Positions 12,682 through 25,289 of a stretch of 64,000 nt of DNA are shown here, piece after piece. The stretch is from Apostichopus japonicus (lineage: Eukaryota; Echinodermata; Holothuroidea; Aspidochirotida; Stichopodidae): positions 870,001 to 934,000 of the forward strand of contig NC_092578.1 in assembly GCF_037975245.1 (NCBI RefSeq). Direction: 5' to 3'. The notes under the pieces are model-generated. The model did no database searches. It had not been told where the DNA came from and saw only the letters and a program-made list of their open reading frames with translations. Positions within the stretch are counted from its first letter, which is position 1. Each line of letters begins with the position of its first letter. Both the position numbers and the translations under genes were made by a program.

Positions 12682-15469
12682 CTGATAACTTACCAATAAA
12701 CCATACCCCTAACCAGACTGTTCATATGTGTACATTGATCACTATACTGTACAGTAATGGATAATTTTGTATAGCAAGTCATGAGCTAGTATTCTTCATG
12801 GAGAAGAACTTAGGTTGAAGATAGGACAAGTTTGACATGATGCATTAAAACATTCACTTTTCATCTTCAGTTTGTGTCCATAGTGAAGTTTTCCTCACAA
12901 CTACCTTTACACCTAGGAAAGATGGATTGAGAAAATTGCAAAGAAGTGAGGAAAACAATTTATGAAAATATTAAGACTTCAACCTCAAGCTTGCCAATTT
13001 TTTATCTTAGAGACCATTAAAAGGAAACTCTTTGTCTACTGAGAAGTTTCTCCTCATGAAAAGAATTACCATTGAAGAAGAAATGTTTTGAATAAATCGA
13101 CATGTATGCATATCAGCAGATAATGTGAAAATTAGATGAATTAATTCACAGATTATGTGAAAATTAGATGAATTAGTTATATTTTGCACAAATTTGAATG
13201 TGTAGTAAATGGTTGAAAGGTTTGGTAAAATGTGAAATTAAGGTTTTTCTATTGATCTTCATTAAGTTTTAGTCTCATATTTTGGTTTTTTTTTTCCCTC
13301 TTTAAAGTGCCACACTTTTCTCAACTCATCAACTTACACATCCATAGAGCTGCATTCTTAAAGGTCATCAGAAGTATCTCCTAATATAAGAAAAATGTTG
13401 TAAAAAATGATGAAAGTTCTGATAAGTACTCTCTAGAATGTTCTCACCCTGCAAATTATTTCCACGTATGATAAGGAGTGTAAAACTAGACATTGGGTAA
13501 TCACAGTATGAAGAGCAAATGCTTGAGAGTGGCAAAGAAAGACAGGGTGGAATTTTGAACATTAATGACCAGTATAAGACTTTCTAATACATATTTGGGA
13601 TAATACTGATGATATTTGAACATTTTGAAATGTGTCAGTGACATTCAAACAAGTTATTATTTATATTATAAAGTATAGCTATACCAGCACTTTCAAGGAA
13701 TTTGCTGGTTGGCAATTTTTCTATTTTTTAATTGGTTTATCTCTTCCTCTCTGTATATCAAGATAAATAATGGACCATTTTATTAATTTGAAGACAAAGC
13801 TGTCTATTTGGGGTACAAATTTGATTTTTTTTTTTTGGTTATTGCATAATTACATTTGCTTGCAACTATTATTTTACCTACTGTAGTCGCAACCGAGACT
13901 TGAAGATCATTTACAAACAGTTCCAGGGTTGTGTGCAAATAAGTATATTTCTTCTCATGTAATTGCAGATTGCGAGACCAAATCTCATTTGTGTTTGTTG
14001 TCCCATAGCTCACACCGTCACGGATGTCAGGAGCAATCAAAGTTATGTCATTAGGCCATTATAATTTTGATTTGATTTTATCTGGTGTCTTATTGGTTGA
14101 TATAAGAGAGAAATTATTATGTGAAAGAAAATTTTAGTCGGTTGTGTACAAAATAATTGTTGTAAGCTGGTGGATGGGCATTACCCCCTGCCCTCCCCCC
14201 CCCCCCAACGTCCTGAGGCTACTCTAGTCACGAATAATAAGCAGTAATGACTCTATCTGACAAGGTGAAGTAACTTGTCAACACAACTCAAGCATATTCA
14301 ATCTTTAGGTGATGAGATTCATACATAGATTGATTCCATAGTTGTGTCATAATATTGCACTTAGCTCATCAATGCTCGGCAGTACCTGATTTACAGATCT
14401 CTGAATTCATTTCGAAAATGGTGAATTTACGTTTTTTTTAGTTGGATATGGAATTTCTACTATTTAAATTAATGGATATTGTGGATTGCTTTAATTGAAC
14501 CAATGATATATTGGTGAAATAGTTTCAGGTTGAAATGAGAATTCCAAGAGCAAGATTTATTCAGCTGCTTGGGTTGTCCATACTTTGCATATTGGTGCTT
14601 TAGTAGTATAAATCTTGTTCTGGACTACATATTCCTTGTGACAGTTAAATGATGCTTGAACAGATACTTTGCATTAATGATATAACCCATGAAAGTGTTT
14701 GTGCCTGGCTTCTCAAAGCAGCAGATAGTCATCATATTGGAGAGGTTATATGGAAACAAAACTTCTCCTTGGAAGCTATTGAGCACAGGATGTGGCAGAC
14801 ACCCCATAGTGCTAAAGGATTTTTCATTCTTTGTGGGAGAGAGGGACGAATAATCTGTTTCAAAAGAGGGTGCCCCATTGTGCCATAGGTAACTTGTATT
14901 TGGTATTTCTACTTCACTGGTGTCACTAGGATGGAGTTACAAGGGAATTGCTAACCCTACATTATCTCCTTGAGCAAATGTCGTGACTAACATTAATGTA
15001 CAGAGAGGACTCTTCAGGTATGGATGCAGACCTAATGATTCTTTTCTCCTTACAATTGTTCCACTGAGTTCATTGGTTGTCTGAGTATCTTCCAGCTGTT
15101 CAATCAGTTACATTGTTTGAAATAGTGTTAGTATTTTACCTATAAAAATCTCTGAAGGTCTCAGTATTGATGCTGACATTTGTTAGCCAGACATGTTTGA
15201 TGAGGATATTTTGTAGGGTGAAGGTTCCTGCTGTTCTTCTTTCGTAAGGGATTTATTATGTTTGCACCTTTGTCATGTGTCTATGCATGTTTGTAGCCCT
15301 TTGTCCTGATTGTAATATAAGTAAAAGCTAAGATAAAGTTATAAGCTTAATATACAGGATGTAAACTATGGTAAACTGTATTTTTTCTTTCATTACATTC
15401 TGAGTGACTTTTTCTCCCCAATAGCCTCAATGGTTAGCACAAATGTAGCTGTTTTTAAACAGTTTCATC

Positions 15470-15873
15470 CTATAAACCAGTGGCGGAGCGTCCATACAGT
15501 CAGAGGGGGCGGATGCCCCCCCCCCCCCCGACGGACTCAAATGGACTGCTGGCGCCCTTTTCAGCTTTTTACCACTTTTTACTTATTCGCGATTATTGAC
15601 TTTTTTATTGCGCTCTCAAATACCTATTGACATTTGTCACAATTTGTTGGTGCAATTTTCTGACAAAATGGCGATGACACATTTATTCTTCGTTTATCTT
15701 CAAATTAGCAATGCCCGGAAAGGGTCATTTCCGGCGATGTAGGGAGTATCTTTACTCAAAAAAACCCGCCAACCTGTGTGGCGCTCCGCTTAGATAGTGC
15801 CGAAAGCGCCCCTATAGACCATTCTCGCCCCCCCCCCCTGACCAATACCCCAAGCTCCGCCACTGCTATAAAC
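15470..15873. mobile_element. Non-autonomous hAT-type MITE (388 bp) with 8-bp target duplication
   Basis: The element spans 15478-15865. Its ends are perfect 12-bp inverted repeats, CAGTGGCGGAGC on the left and GCTCCGCCACTG on the right. It is flanked by identical 8-bp copies of CTATAAAC at 15470-15477 and 15866-15873. An 8-bp duplication plus CAG-starting termini is the hallmark of the hAT superfamily. The interior contains C-homopolymer tracts near both ends and no transposase frame, so it would depend on a transposase encoded elsewhere. The intact ends and target duplication suggest a fairly recent insertion. Confidence 0.9.
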
Positions 15874-16409
15874 CATTTAAAAATTACACAATCAGGAAAC
15901 AAAATTAGTTATTTCCAAATTTAAGGGGAGCATCTACATTGAAGATGCCATTTAATGTTACGATTTTTTTCGGAAACTTCTGAACTTTATTTTCTGAACT
16001 TCTTGATAAGTAAGGTTTTTTTTACGGGAGGGCGTGGGGGGGGGGTATACATTGTGGGTTTTGTCCGAACTAATTTGGCTTTCAACGCTTTCGACCAACC
16101 TTAGCTATATAGCTGTTAAATGTTAAACTGAATGTTGTGGAATCCTGGACCTTTTCGGCTAAGATCATGTGTAGTATCTGTTCCCTTTCGAGGGGAATCT
16201 TGATACACACCTGACGATAATCACACAGTCACAATGAAAGGGGACTGGGATTGAGAGCGGATCAGTCGTTCGGTTTTTTTTTTCTCGGCCAGGTTCTTTC
16301 CTGGGTGATTACTTATAAAGTATCCCGCACCCGTCTCATTGCACACTTCAAACTTATTCTTAACTGACAGAAATGACGTTAATCAAAACGAAGTAAAGGA
16401 AAAAGTTCA

Positions 16410-16480
16410 ATGGATTCGGCCGTAGCAAAGAGACAGCGACTCTACTCTACGCACAAGTCATCTGAAAATGAATCTGCCAG
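16410..16480 (+). CDS. Candidate orphan first coding exon (weak)
   Basis: An ATG at 16410 opens 23 codons plus two bases, beginning MDSAVAKRQRLYSTHK, and ends at AATCTGCCAG before GTGTAG, a possible but weak splice donor. Local composition is more GC- and CpG-rich than its neighbours, and an AGGCCT-rich stretch follows, as it does after the first exon of WDR46. I do not recognise the protein and found no matching second exon before the convergent IP6K gene. It could be a genuine first exon of a gene with remote exons, a transposon fragment or chance. Confidence 0.2.
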
Positions 16481-19400
16481 GTGTAGTCGTTAGGACTTTA
16501 GTTAGGCTAATAAGTACTATAGGCCTTCAGTTCTATAACACTCTCAAAGCTAGTTTGAGTAAGCCTAACATTAGGCCTCCTATCATAACGAACAGGTTAG
16601 GCTGCTGAGATTATCGTAGCCTACGTTTATCAAGACGATAACGTTAGGGTCTTAGACACAAGTCATAGAAATTGATTCTATGACACAAGTATATTAGGAA
16701 AGCAGAGCATACATTTTTTTTGTTTAAAATACACTGGTATTAGCAATAAATGTAGTAGGCTATGTTAGACTAGAAAAGGTTTTTATCCAACTGAGCCTAT
16801 GACACTAGTAGTGTTAGTGTAATACTTGTTAGGGCTGAATGCTAGGCTAGACTAAGTTAGTTTTGTGTGTAACTTAGGATATTGAAAGCCAAGTAGTGAT
16901 AAACTTATTGTTAATGCCTCTCGCCATTTCATCTTTTAACTGCTAGTAGCATCACTGTTACATGTAAAAATACAGTTATGTTCCCTCCCCTTGCATCGGT
17001 CTGCCTCCTTCAATTACTGTAAATGGCAACTGAGTGACGCTACCCATGACTTGCAAAATAACGGTAGCATAGAGGGTCACAAATCCATTCACCTGTGTAT
17101 TCACCATCAGCAAGATTATGCTTTGCGGGTAAAATATGCTAATCTGTGGTCACATTGTACACAGAGAATAGAGGACAAATTTTATTCTCATTGCACTGCT
17201 TGATTAGGCTGATCTCATATCAGCAAACTTAGTTTTAATCCCATACTTCATGAATTAGGAAAATGGTTAAACCTTACAATACTGAATGTGTCAGAATTGT
17301 TTTATTAATGGGTGGCAGAGGGAGGGACGGGTTTAAAAGTTAAGAGCATCCAAAAATAAATGAAAAGGAAAATCTGGTAACATGTATAAACAATATCATC
17401 CATTGTTTATTTCTGCCATGTCAATAACTTAAATACATATTGTATAAGTCATGTACTTACAGATAATACAGGTCAGTTTATATAAACCCTTTACCAAGAA
17501 TGACATGTACAGACACAACATGAAAACATTTAATCTCGTTGCATAATAAATACTACTCATGTCAGAAACATGATCACAATTTTCAACAGTTCCCTCCCAA
17601 CCCCTCCCCCATCCCAAGATTGCCATGCAGCTCATGTGGTATGTAATTTGAGTTGAAGAGCAAAACAGCTTTACTCTGAAGTTCATTTCAGCCTCAATTA
17701 TTCCTTAAAGAAATATTAAACTGGTTGTGACAGAAAATCAATTCAACATTTGCACCTGCAACTTATTTCTGATTTGGTATACTAGCAGATGGACTGCTAT
17801 GGGTCTAGGTAGCTACTATATACTATGTAAATTATAAAATATGTTATGTGATTTGGTTTTTGAGTGATGGAGCCAAATATTATGACTGCCAAGCTATGTA
17901 GTATGAATTAACACCATACATTCACTGCTGTGGCATTGCTTGTTTCAAATTCTGATCAGCAAACTGTATAAAAATGTTAAAGCTTTCCATTCAACCCTCT
18001 AGATCAATAACCTGGTAACAAACTAAACACCTCATTAGAATTCTGAAACAACATATTACATATATTCATTTGTTAATCATTATGTCAATCATGTATCAAA
18101 TAAGTAACATTTCCTAACATCTTGGGGATTATTTAAGTAATACACCAGCACTCTGCTGTTACATGGTTTCTTACAGACTGTAGTTTGTCCCTTTTTACAA
18201 TCAATATACCTTGGCAAGTACTGACTTCATCATAAGTTAGCAACAAATATGAATGATTTATAAAAATGCAAAAACATAGGCAAAATCAGGCAGAGACCTT
18301 GACATATGTGTCAGGGCTTATGATATTTAAAGTAACTTTTGCTGGTATTCCTCAACTGTTCAAACATCATTCCATGTCATTGAATTCCAAGTCTAGTTAG
18401 ACTGATTCTAGGTAAGGTATAACAAAGTTTTGACCATATAAATAACCTGGTTGTCTCTTCAACATTCTCAGTGAGAGTTGGTTGACAAGAGACAGCCTGT
18501 TAGTCAGCCCTGTTTCAATATACAACATACATGACTGAAAAACATCAGAAAGTAACTCTCTATTTCTGTACTTCTATGATACTTCTAGCGGTGTCTGATA
18601 TGGAACACTCAACAATGTCATATAAGGCATAACCACTGAACTATCCACATCTTTACCCAAAAATATCCATATGAAAAGTTCCATAACCCCTTCAATAAAC
18701 GCTAATGAATGTTCAACTGTGATAATAAGGTGGCATTTACAACAATGCTCATTAATATGCAATTATCTATAACAATACTATTGTGATCTACATCGAATAC
18801 ATTGCGACTATATTTTAGCACTGTTATGGTACTGTTCAGGTTATCACTTGTGACCCTTAAATTTTAATTTTTCTTGTAGATTAGGTCCAAACTACTTCAT
18901 ATCTTTTACATTCATCATACAAACCTTAAAATATCAAAAGTGTGTCAAAAGTTGTGATACATCCCCCGTTTCATTGTTTTGTAATAGAATGAGTTCTAAA
19001 GAAGATCTTAAGACACTTGATCTGGGGATATTGGAACAACTTGAGTTGAATATCAAGAAACATTTTATTTGTTCTTCAGATGACTGGTAGGGAAAATTGT
19101 CTTCTATTACATACTGTAACCAATTGCTATGTAAAATTGACAAACTGCTTACACAAAGGAAAACATAGCATATTATGTATACACCACCTTTGGTATTGTC
19201 AATATTTTAGCATAAACAACTTAGCAAAATGTAAACACCAAATCATTCCCTGATTTAGATTTGTCTGTTAGTTTGTTATCTAGTACCAATATAAAGATAA
19301 AATACATGCTTTTGCTGAGAGCTTTTCAATAGAGTATCGTTGTCCTGTTTGCAAAATTCATTGCATACTAACCAGTAAACAATCATTATCGATTAACCCT

Positions 19401-20035
19401 ATATGGGTGGGTATACACTGGAATGAAATTTTCATTTTATCCTGTTCAATACAGAGTTTGGTTAAACCATCTTCTTTGGCAACATCCTAAGGTAACCAAA
19501 TGCTACAAGCATACAATTTCATACCACATACCACAGTTTCAAACATTCTGAACAATTCATGTATTATAAAACTGCCTCGTTCCACACGTACATCATAATC
19601 ACTGATATCACAGCACTGATATTGACATTAGGCATGCACTGTAAGTCAATACATTAATAGTGGCTTTTCAACATAGAGGGAACTATGTGACACTATTAAT
19701 AGAATATCGTATCAACTTTACACAATGCTTTCTAAAATTAAAGCAGTAAGTCAAGTCTCATATCTGTAAAACCAGAGTGAGCATGAATGTGTCTTGCTGT
19801 CGTCTATGCACATCACATCTTAGTGACATGGGTAAAAAGAAACAATCAGTGGTAATGAAAGGCTACTATTGACCAACAATGGCATAGAGGCACTAAATAT
19901 TTAAGGCAATGGGGATTTGTAGGGTGGGACATTTTACTGTTGACAACACTCATGTATAAAGTTGAAGGTTTACAGTCTTGTATAAAACCAAGGCCCTCTC
20001 ACACAATTTAACAACTTAATCCTGGTCATTGGTAA

Positions 20036-20170
20036 CTTTTCACACCCACACACCAAAGTGTGCATAAAATGTCTTGCCCAAGGACACAACGCAATGATCT
20101 GGCCAGGACTCGAACCTGCAATCCTTAGATCACAAGTCCACTACCTTAACCACAACGCCCAACCACTTTG
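20036..20170 (-). mobile_element. tRNA-derived SINE
   Basis: Read on the minus strand, the unit starts at about 20162 with GGGCGTTGTGGTTAAGGTAG (pol III A-box-like) followed by GGTTCGAGTCC, an exact B-box consensus, at about 20105-20115. A conserved tail with TTGTGTCCTTGGGCAAGACA follows. This tRNA-like head plus CCTTGGGCAAGACA body is typical of SINEs widespread in invertebrates. Family assignment needs a repeat library. It lies about 120 bp beyond the IP6K stop, probably inside or next to its 3' UTR, in the same orientation as that gene. Confidence 0.8.
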
Positions 20171-20291
20171 TCCGGATTGCACAATTACTTTTTTTCCGGA
20201 CCCTTTTACATGAAATGCCATCTTGTGTCATTTTAAATCAATCTCTGTATTGTTTAATGCAAAGATTCTATCAAAATGTTAAATTCAAACA

Positions 20292-23200
20292 TTATTTTGA
20301 CCCAGTAGCACAGTCTTCTCCCCCTCCACAAGCATTCTCGTTGAGAATGTCACTAAATATTCTAAGCAAATTCTCTAGCCCAAACACGAAATCTGAATCC
20401 GGTCCCTCATATGTTTCACCCCTTGTCCCTGAAAGTTCCCTGAATTCTGTGTGAGCAAAGTCAATCATTTTAATTTGAGCTAAACGACCGCCAGACTTTG
20501 GATCTTGGACATTATGATGATTTCTCTGCAGAGGAGGTGATGATGCTTTATGGTGATTTAAGTCTGGAATGTTTGAAGATGATGATGGTGATGAGATTGC
20601 AGGGTTTGTTCTCCTGTTTTTCCTGTTACAGAGCTCCTGAGTTTCATCCCGTATGAAAGTCTGTTTCCCAGAGTTATGTGAGCATTCCTTCACATCACTC
20701 TTCATCACTTTTTCCTCTTCAAGATCTCTGGCAGCCTCTTCTTCCTCTTCATCTTCTTCCAAGCCTGACCTCTCTGAATCCCAATCTGAGGCCAACCCTG
20801 AATCCTCTTCCCTAAAATCAAGCTCCTTTGTAGTTTGTGTAAGTTCCTCATGAAAGCCCAAATCTTGTTCTGTTTGGGTTCCACTTTTCACTATGTTTGG
20901 GTCACTCCCTCGATGAGTTTCCGTCCATGAACAGGACTGTGAAAACTGAGGAGATACGTTCGTATCAAAGTTACTCCCACAATAATTGTCAGAACCTTCA
21001 TAAATAATGAGAAGTGAACTTCCAAAAAATCTATATGAGTCTAGTTCTGACAATGTTTCTATTAGTCCTTGAATTTCCTTCATGATGGCTTCTATGACCT
21101 CCACTCTGACCCGATTACCGTTGAATACAAATTCTTCAACAGCTTGACGGAGTCCTTCCTCTGATAGCCGCCTCCCGTAGTACTTATTCCTGCAAATGTA
21201 TCGACCTTTGTCTGGTCTGTAAATCTGGGGAAGGAAATCAAAGATGAGTACCAAGAATTAAGTCTGAGACAGATTCAATTGATAAAAACACCGGATGGGA
21301 AATTGTCTGTGTTGCTAATATTTTTCAGCTTATATGCATCTATAAATAGCCCCAACATATACTTTCTACCCAGACTCTTTATTCTGCATTGCTCCAACAA
21401 CTCTTCAATAATTTTGTTTCAAAAGGTTGGAGTTATCTCAGTTTTGTGAAGCTAGAACAGACACCAACTAAATAGAACTGAAACCTTTTATCTTATTCTG
21501 ATTTCACAAACTGTACTCAAGCAAAGTTCTAACTCAAGTTGTAGATTCACATCGGACTAATGTCCAATCTGCAACAAGTGCTAATGTCAGGAAACCCAGC
21601 TGGACTACAGGATAAGATGTGCTATCCCAAAGTTTTCTTCAAAGACCTGCAAACTCTCAAAATCCCAAATGAGCAAAGAATAAGAAATACAGGCATGTTG
21701 GCAATATAACCTGCAACCTGTTTCTTACAACACCCAATTGTTTCTCACCTGCATGCCGCAAGCTCGTACCCCTAATTTAGCTGAAGTTGTACCCTCTACT
21801 TTTGCCATGTGTGATTGTTTCTTGGCCTCTGTGGCGTCATCTCCATAGCTACGGATTCCCATCTTGAGATCCAAAATGCAGGGATGGTGGAATTGATCTG
21901 CCACATTCTCTAATAATAAAAATTCTGTAAACATTTGTGTTAAGGCAAAGAAAGAAGATAAAAATCATATTCCATGCTCAATTATATTTTGTCACAAAAT
22001 CACAGAACTGAATCTTGAGGTCACCTTCACCACCCCCCCCCCCCCTCCCCATTCCACTAATTGATGTTCTCCCTATCTCCCACCGCATTCCTATTTTGAA
22101 GTCTTTCCTATCCTCACCTCTACCGATCATCATTTCCCCCATCCTCCTGCTTCTTCCAATCTTTTTATTCCTCCTCACCCCCAATCCTCACCCCCAATCC
22201 TCACCCCTAATCCCCACCCCCCACCCATTGTTACCTCCTAATCCCCACCCATTTCAGTCTAGTCATATTACTCATTCAAGGATACTGTGCGATTGATCAG
22301 CTGCCTCTGTCTTCTGCATCTTTGCTATTTGCTGTCGATGACAGTGCATGCTCCAGGGGTTGCAACCGAACCTGCGGTAGCCACTCTCTGTTGACATATC
22401 TTCAAATAGATCGTCGCTGTCTGAATCTTGATCAATGCTTAAGCTGCCACCCTGTGAGAACCTTACCCTGTGGGGTGATAGAGAGAGAAATATTACTGTT
22501 TTAAGTGCATTAGGAGACAGGTAAGAGAGGAGTGATGTCAATATTAATGTTTTAATCAACAATTTATTATATAGGTAACAATTGAATTCAGAGTGAAAGA
22601 TATTAGAAGCTACAGAATGCCAGAGGAAGGAACATCAGATATTTCATGACACAGCAAATCATGATTCAAATACATTCCCAAGTATGTTACAATCCCAACC
22701 AATAGGATTCATTACTTAACATATCAACAACAATATAAAAGCACCCTTCTATAAAACAACTGATTGGGATTAAACCTTTTGCCAATGTCAAGCCTCCTGT
22801 ACGACACCTATCAATATTCTTCTGTATCCAAATTGGACGAAATGACCATGTTCTCAGTGGAGTCCAATATGCTCATACTGTTTACTGAAAGTAACATATT
22901 CTGTTTGATAGTAACATGGAAGTAGTTCGATCGTCCCGGGCTCCTTTTTTTTTCTTTTAAAAACACAATGGCATTAATGATTAAAACATGTTAGTTTACC
23001 TGTATAGAGGTTTGGAAATTTTTGACCTTGTTTGCGAATTATGCATTCGGGACGCGCACCCAATCTTCTTTTGCTGCTCGTTGGAGCTTGTCCAATGTTT
23101 CAAATGTTTCTTCTCTGTCGTCTCACGATTGTTGTTGGTTTTTCTGGGATATGGAAAAGCCACCATATTGAGGTAACCATCCCTGGCTTTCTTTACCACA

Positions 23201-25289
23201 ACATCAGCAACACCTGAGATAGAGAGAAATGACACCTCAGTAAGATAATCAACACCTCAAATGACAATTTCTAAATGAAATGTAACACCTAATTAAACAA
23301 ATGGTTCTAACATGGACTACTGTGCCTTAGATCCCAGAGAATTTGTTTTATTTCCAGATGCTATCATCTACACAGCTAACAGAATAATTCAAGGTCAACC
23401 TACACTACAAGGTCATATAACAATATATATATATAATGTATATGGCATACTACTATCTGTATAAACAGAAATTTACAGACTACACCAAACACCACGCTTA
23501 AGTAAAAACTGTCTGTGTATAGTTTGAAAAACAAATACTGTAGTTGACTATATTTAGCCTAGCTTTCAAGTATGGTTACACAAGCAGAAGCAGAAGCACG
23601 GCCAGTCTTAGTCTTTCTTTCTGCTTTGGTCCTGGGTTTTTTTATTCAGTAGGAAAAGGCCCGACCACAAATATCTGTGCCTGCAATAGAAATGTTTTTT
23701 TCCCCATTTTTAAGCCTTGCAATTTTCAATCAAAAACCCCCTAAAGAACTTGCACAATGGCATTCAGTTTCTGTTTCTTGAATTTTGTGGTACTGTAAAT
23801 TATGTTTGCTAATACTGATATGATGGTTTTCTGAAGTAGACGAGTAAATAATAGTCAGCAAATGACCCAGATATGAGGCTGGGGTTGAATCTGTTGTGCC
23901 AGCAGTCATACTGTATTTAGTGCGAATCGTCTGCTACAGATGTATTCAAGGCCACACGTACTCTTTCATGGAATAAACTATGTGGTTAACAGCCATAGTT
24001 TGTAAAACAATTGCAAAAGGTCTGACAGTGTTCCTAGACAAACCCACTGTTTACACATATTCAATAACAAACAAACTGTTTACATAAGCCATTTGTATAA
24101 TATCAACAGCTATGCAACATAGGTATAACTGCCAAGCATTTGGCATTAAGTTTTGAATCAGTACCTAAATACCTTTACACCAACTTCACTGTCAAGACTA
24201 TGTATACTAGCATGTATGCTGCCTCTAATGATATACTGTGACTAGTCATGGAGAAGCAAGCAGGTTCCAGATGCTAATACTTTAATCATGTTATTAGCCA
24301 TCTCAATACTGGTCAAAGTTAATTCATGCATACACAAGATGTCTGAGGTATGCACAACGCACACACACAATTGGCTATTTGCTGTTGGCTAATAGCCAAC
24401 GTCTAATGAAGACCATCTTCTCACAGGCATAGCGAGTTCCAACTCTTGACAGCACAGAAGTAGCTATATACACTAATATAGTCAGTAAAACATAACACAG
24501 TGGGCTAGTGGAGGATGAATTACCAGAGATGTCAGGAGTAAGTATATAACAGACATAGTTATCGTGACCACAACGAGAATCAGGTGCACCGACTAACAAT
24601 AAGTTTTCAAATTTCTGCGTTACCATGTAAGTTATTGCCATAAACACCTAAAAACAGCTTTCTAAGTTGGTTTTGATATAGTCTCTGCTGCTACTAGATA
24701 CTAAAATTCCATAACAATATTCTTCTTTGGATTCCATAGTTACTAGTCAGCTTTCAGTTCAAATAACGAATGAGTCAAAATCTATGAAATGTTACTACTT
24801 TTATATATAAAGCATGTCAGGGTGACCAAATATTGAGAACAGATACTGGATTTTTTACCTGAATAAATTGCAATATAGTTTTGAATAATACTTGATAAAA
24901 TGGTAAAATTGATATTTGGATTGATAAAAGTGATAAAAATAAATTGATATAAATGATATATGGTAAAATTTCAGAAAAATATGCTGGGTACGAATTCTCC
25001 AGTTTCATACTAAAACAGCAAACCACAACCTTAATGCCATTAATGCATTCAAGTTTCTATGAAATGTAGTAGCAAGATACAAACCTTTAAACTTTGGAAC
25101 AAATTTGACTAGGTCTCTAGGTAGTTCATTGTAAAACTGGTATTCCTGGTCAATATGTGGCTTGCAGACTGTTTGTTTGTCCAATGCCAGGACTCCAACA
25201 TGTCCACCGACCTGATGGGCATAAGGTGCCAACTCAATGCAAGTAGAATGAAGGGTCTCCTCGACCCCTGGCCCCACAAAAATCACCAT
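20292..25289 (-). CDS. IP6K: Inositol hexakisphosphate kinase (5 coding exons, complete)
   Basis: Makes the pyrophosphate 5-IP7 from IP6 and ATP in cytosol and nucleus. Exons on the minus strand: 25289-25085, 23213-23000, 22467-22286, 21924-21749 and 21224-20292, in phase, 569 aa. Exon 1 carries HQVGGH and [11 protein letters not shown]; exon 2 [16 protein letters not shown]; exon 3 [11 protein letters not shown]; exon 4 FLLLENV and the inositol-binding PCILDLKMG (PxxxDxKxG, about residues 214-222); exon 5 [17 protein letters not shown] (about 328-336) and the metal-binding MIDFAHT (from 512), then [13 protein letters not shown]. Vertebrate IP6Ks are about 410-440 aa; the extra length is mainly a poly-acidic linker between SSLL and IDFAHT. 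The ATG at 25289 gives a plausible N-terminus with HQVGGH about 24 residues in, but an upstream coding exon joining at 25267 is possible. Intron 1 is 1.87 kb. Vertebrate paralogue number cannot be given. Confidence 0.94.
22020..22240. repeat. Polypyrimidine stretch in IP6K intron
   Basis: Long C/T-rich run on the plus strand, including a C homopolymer near 22027-22040 and repeated CACCCCCAATCCT units near 22178-22215, in the intron between IP6K exons 3 and 4. It gives open frames on both strands with proline-rich or Gly/Arg-rich translations that are not genes. Confidence 0.75.

Larger units (their letters stand above)
9846..20291. other. Intergenic region between convergent PIP4K2 and IP6K
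   Basis: About 10.4 kb between the PIP4K2 stop and the IP6K stop, holding both 3' UTRs. No confident coding exon. Contents listed separately: degenerate GGGATAT blocks (10.39-10.87 kb), a 24-bp minisatellite (11.23 kb), a spaced 28-bp duplication (12.4/12.65 kb), a hAT-type MITE (15.48 kb), an orphan exon candidate (16.41 kb), AGGCCT-rich DNA (16.5-16.9 kb) and a SINE (20.04-20.17 kb). Between 16.9 and 20.0 kb I see only unique AT-rich sequence. Confidence 0.7.

Noticed and set aside
14649-14888. 79-codon plus-strand frame in intergenic DNA
   Set aside because: No recognisable domain, no flanking splice or promoter signals, and composition like the surrounding DNA.
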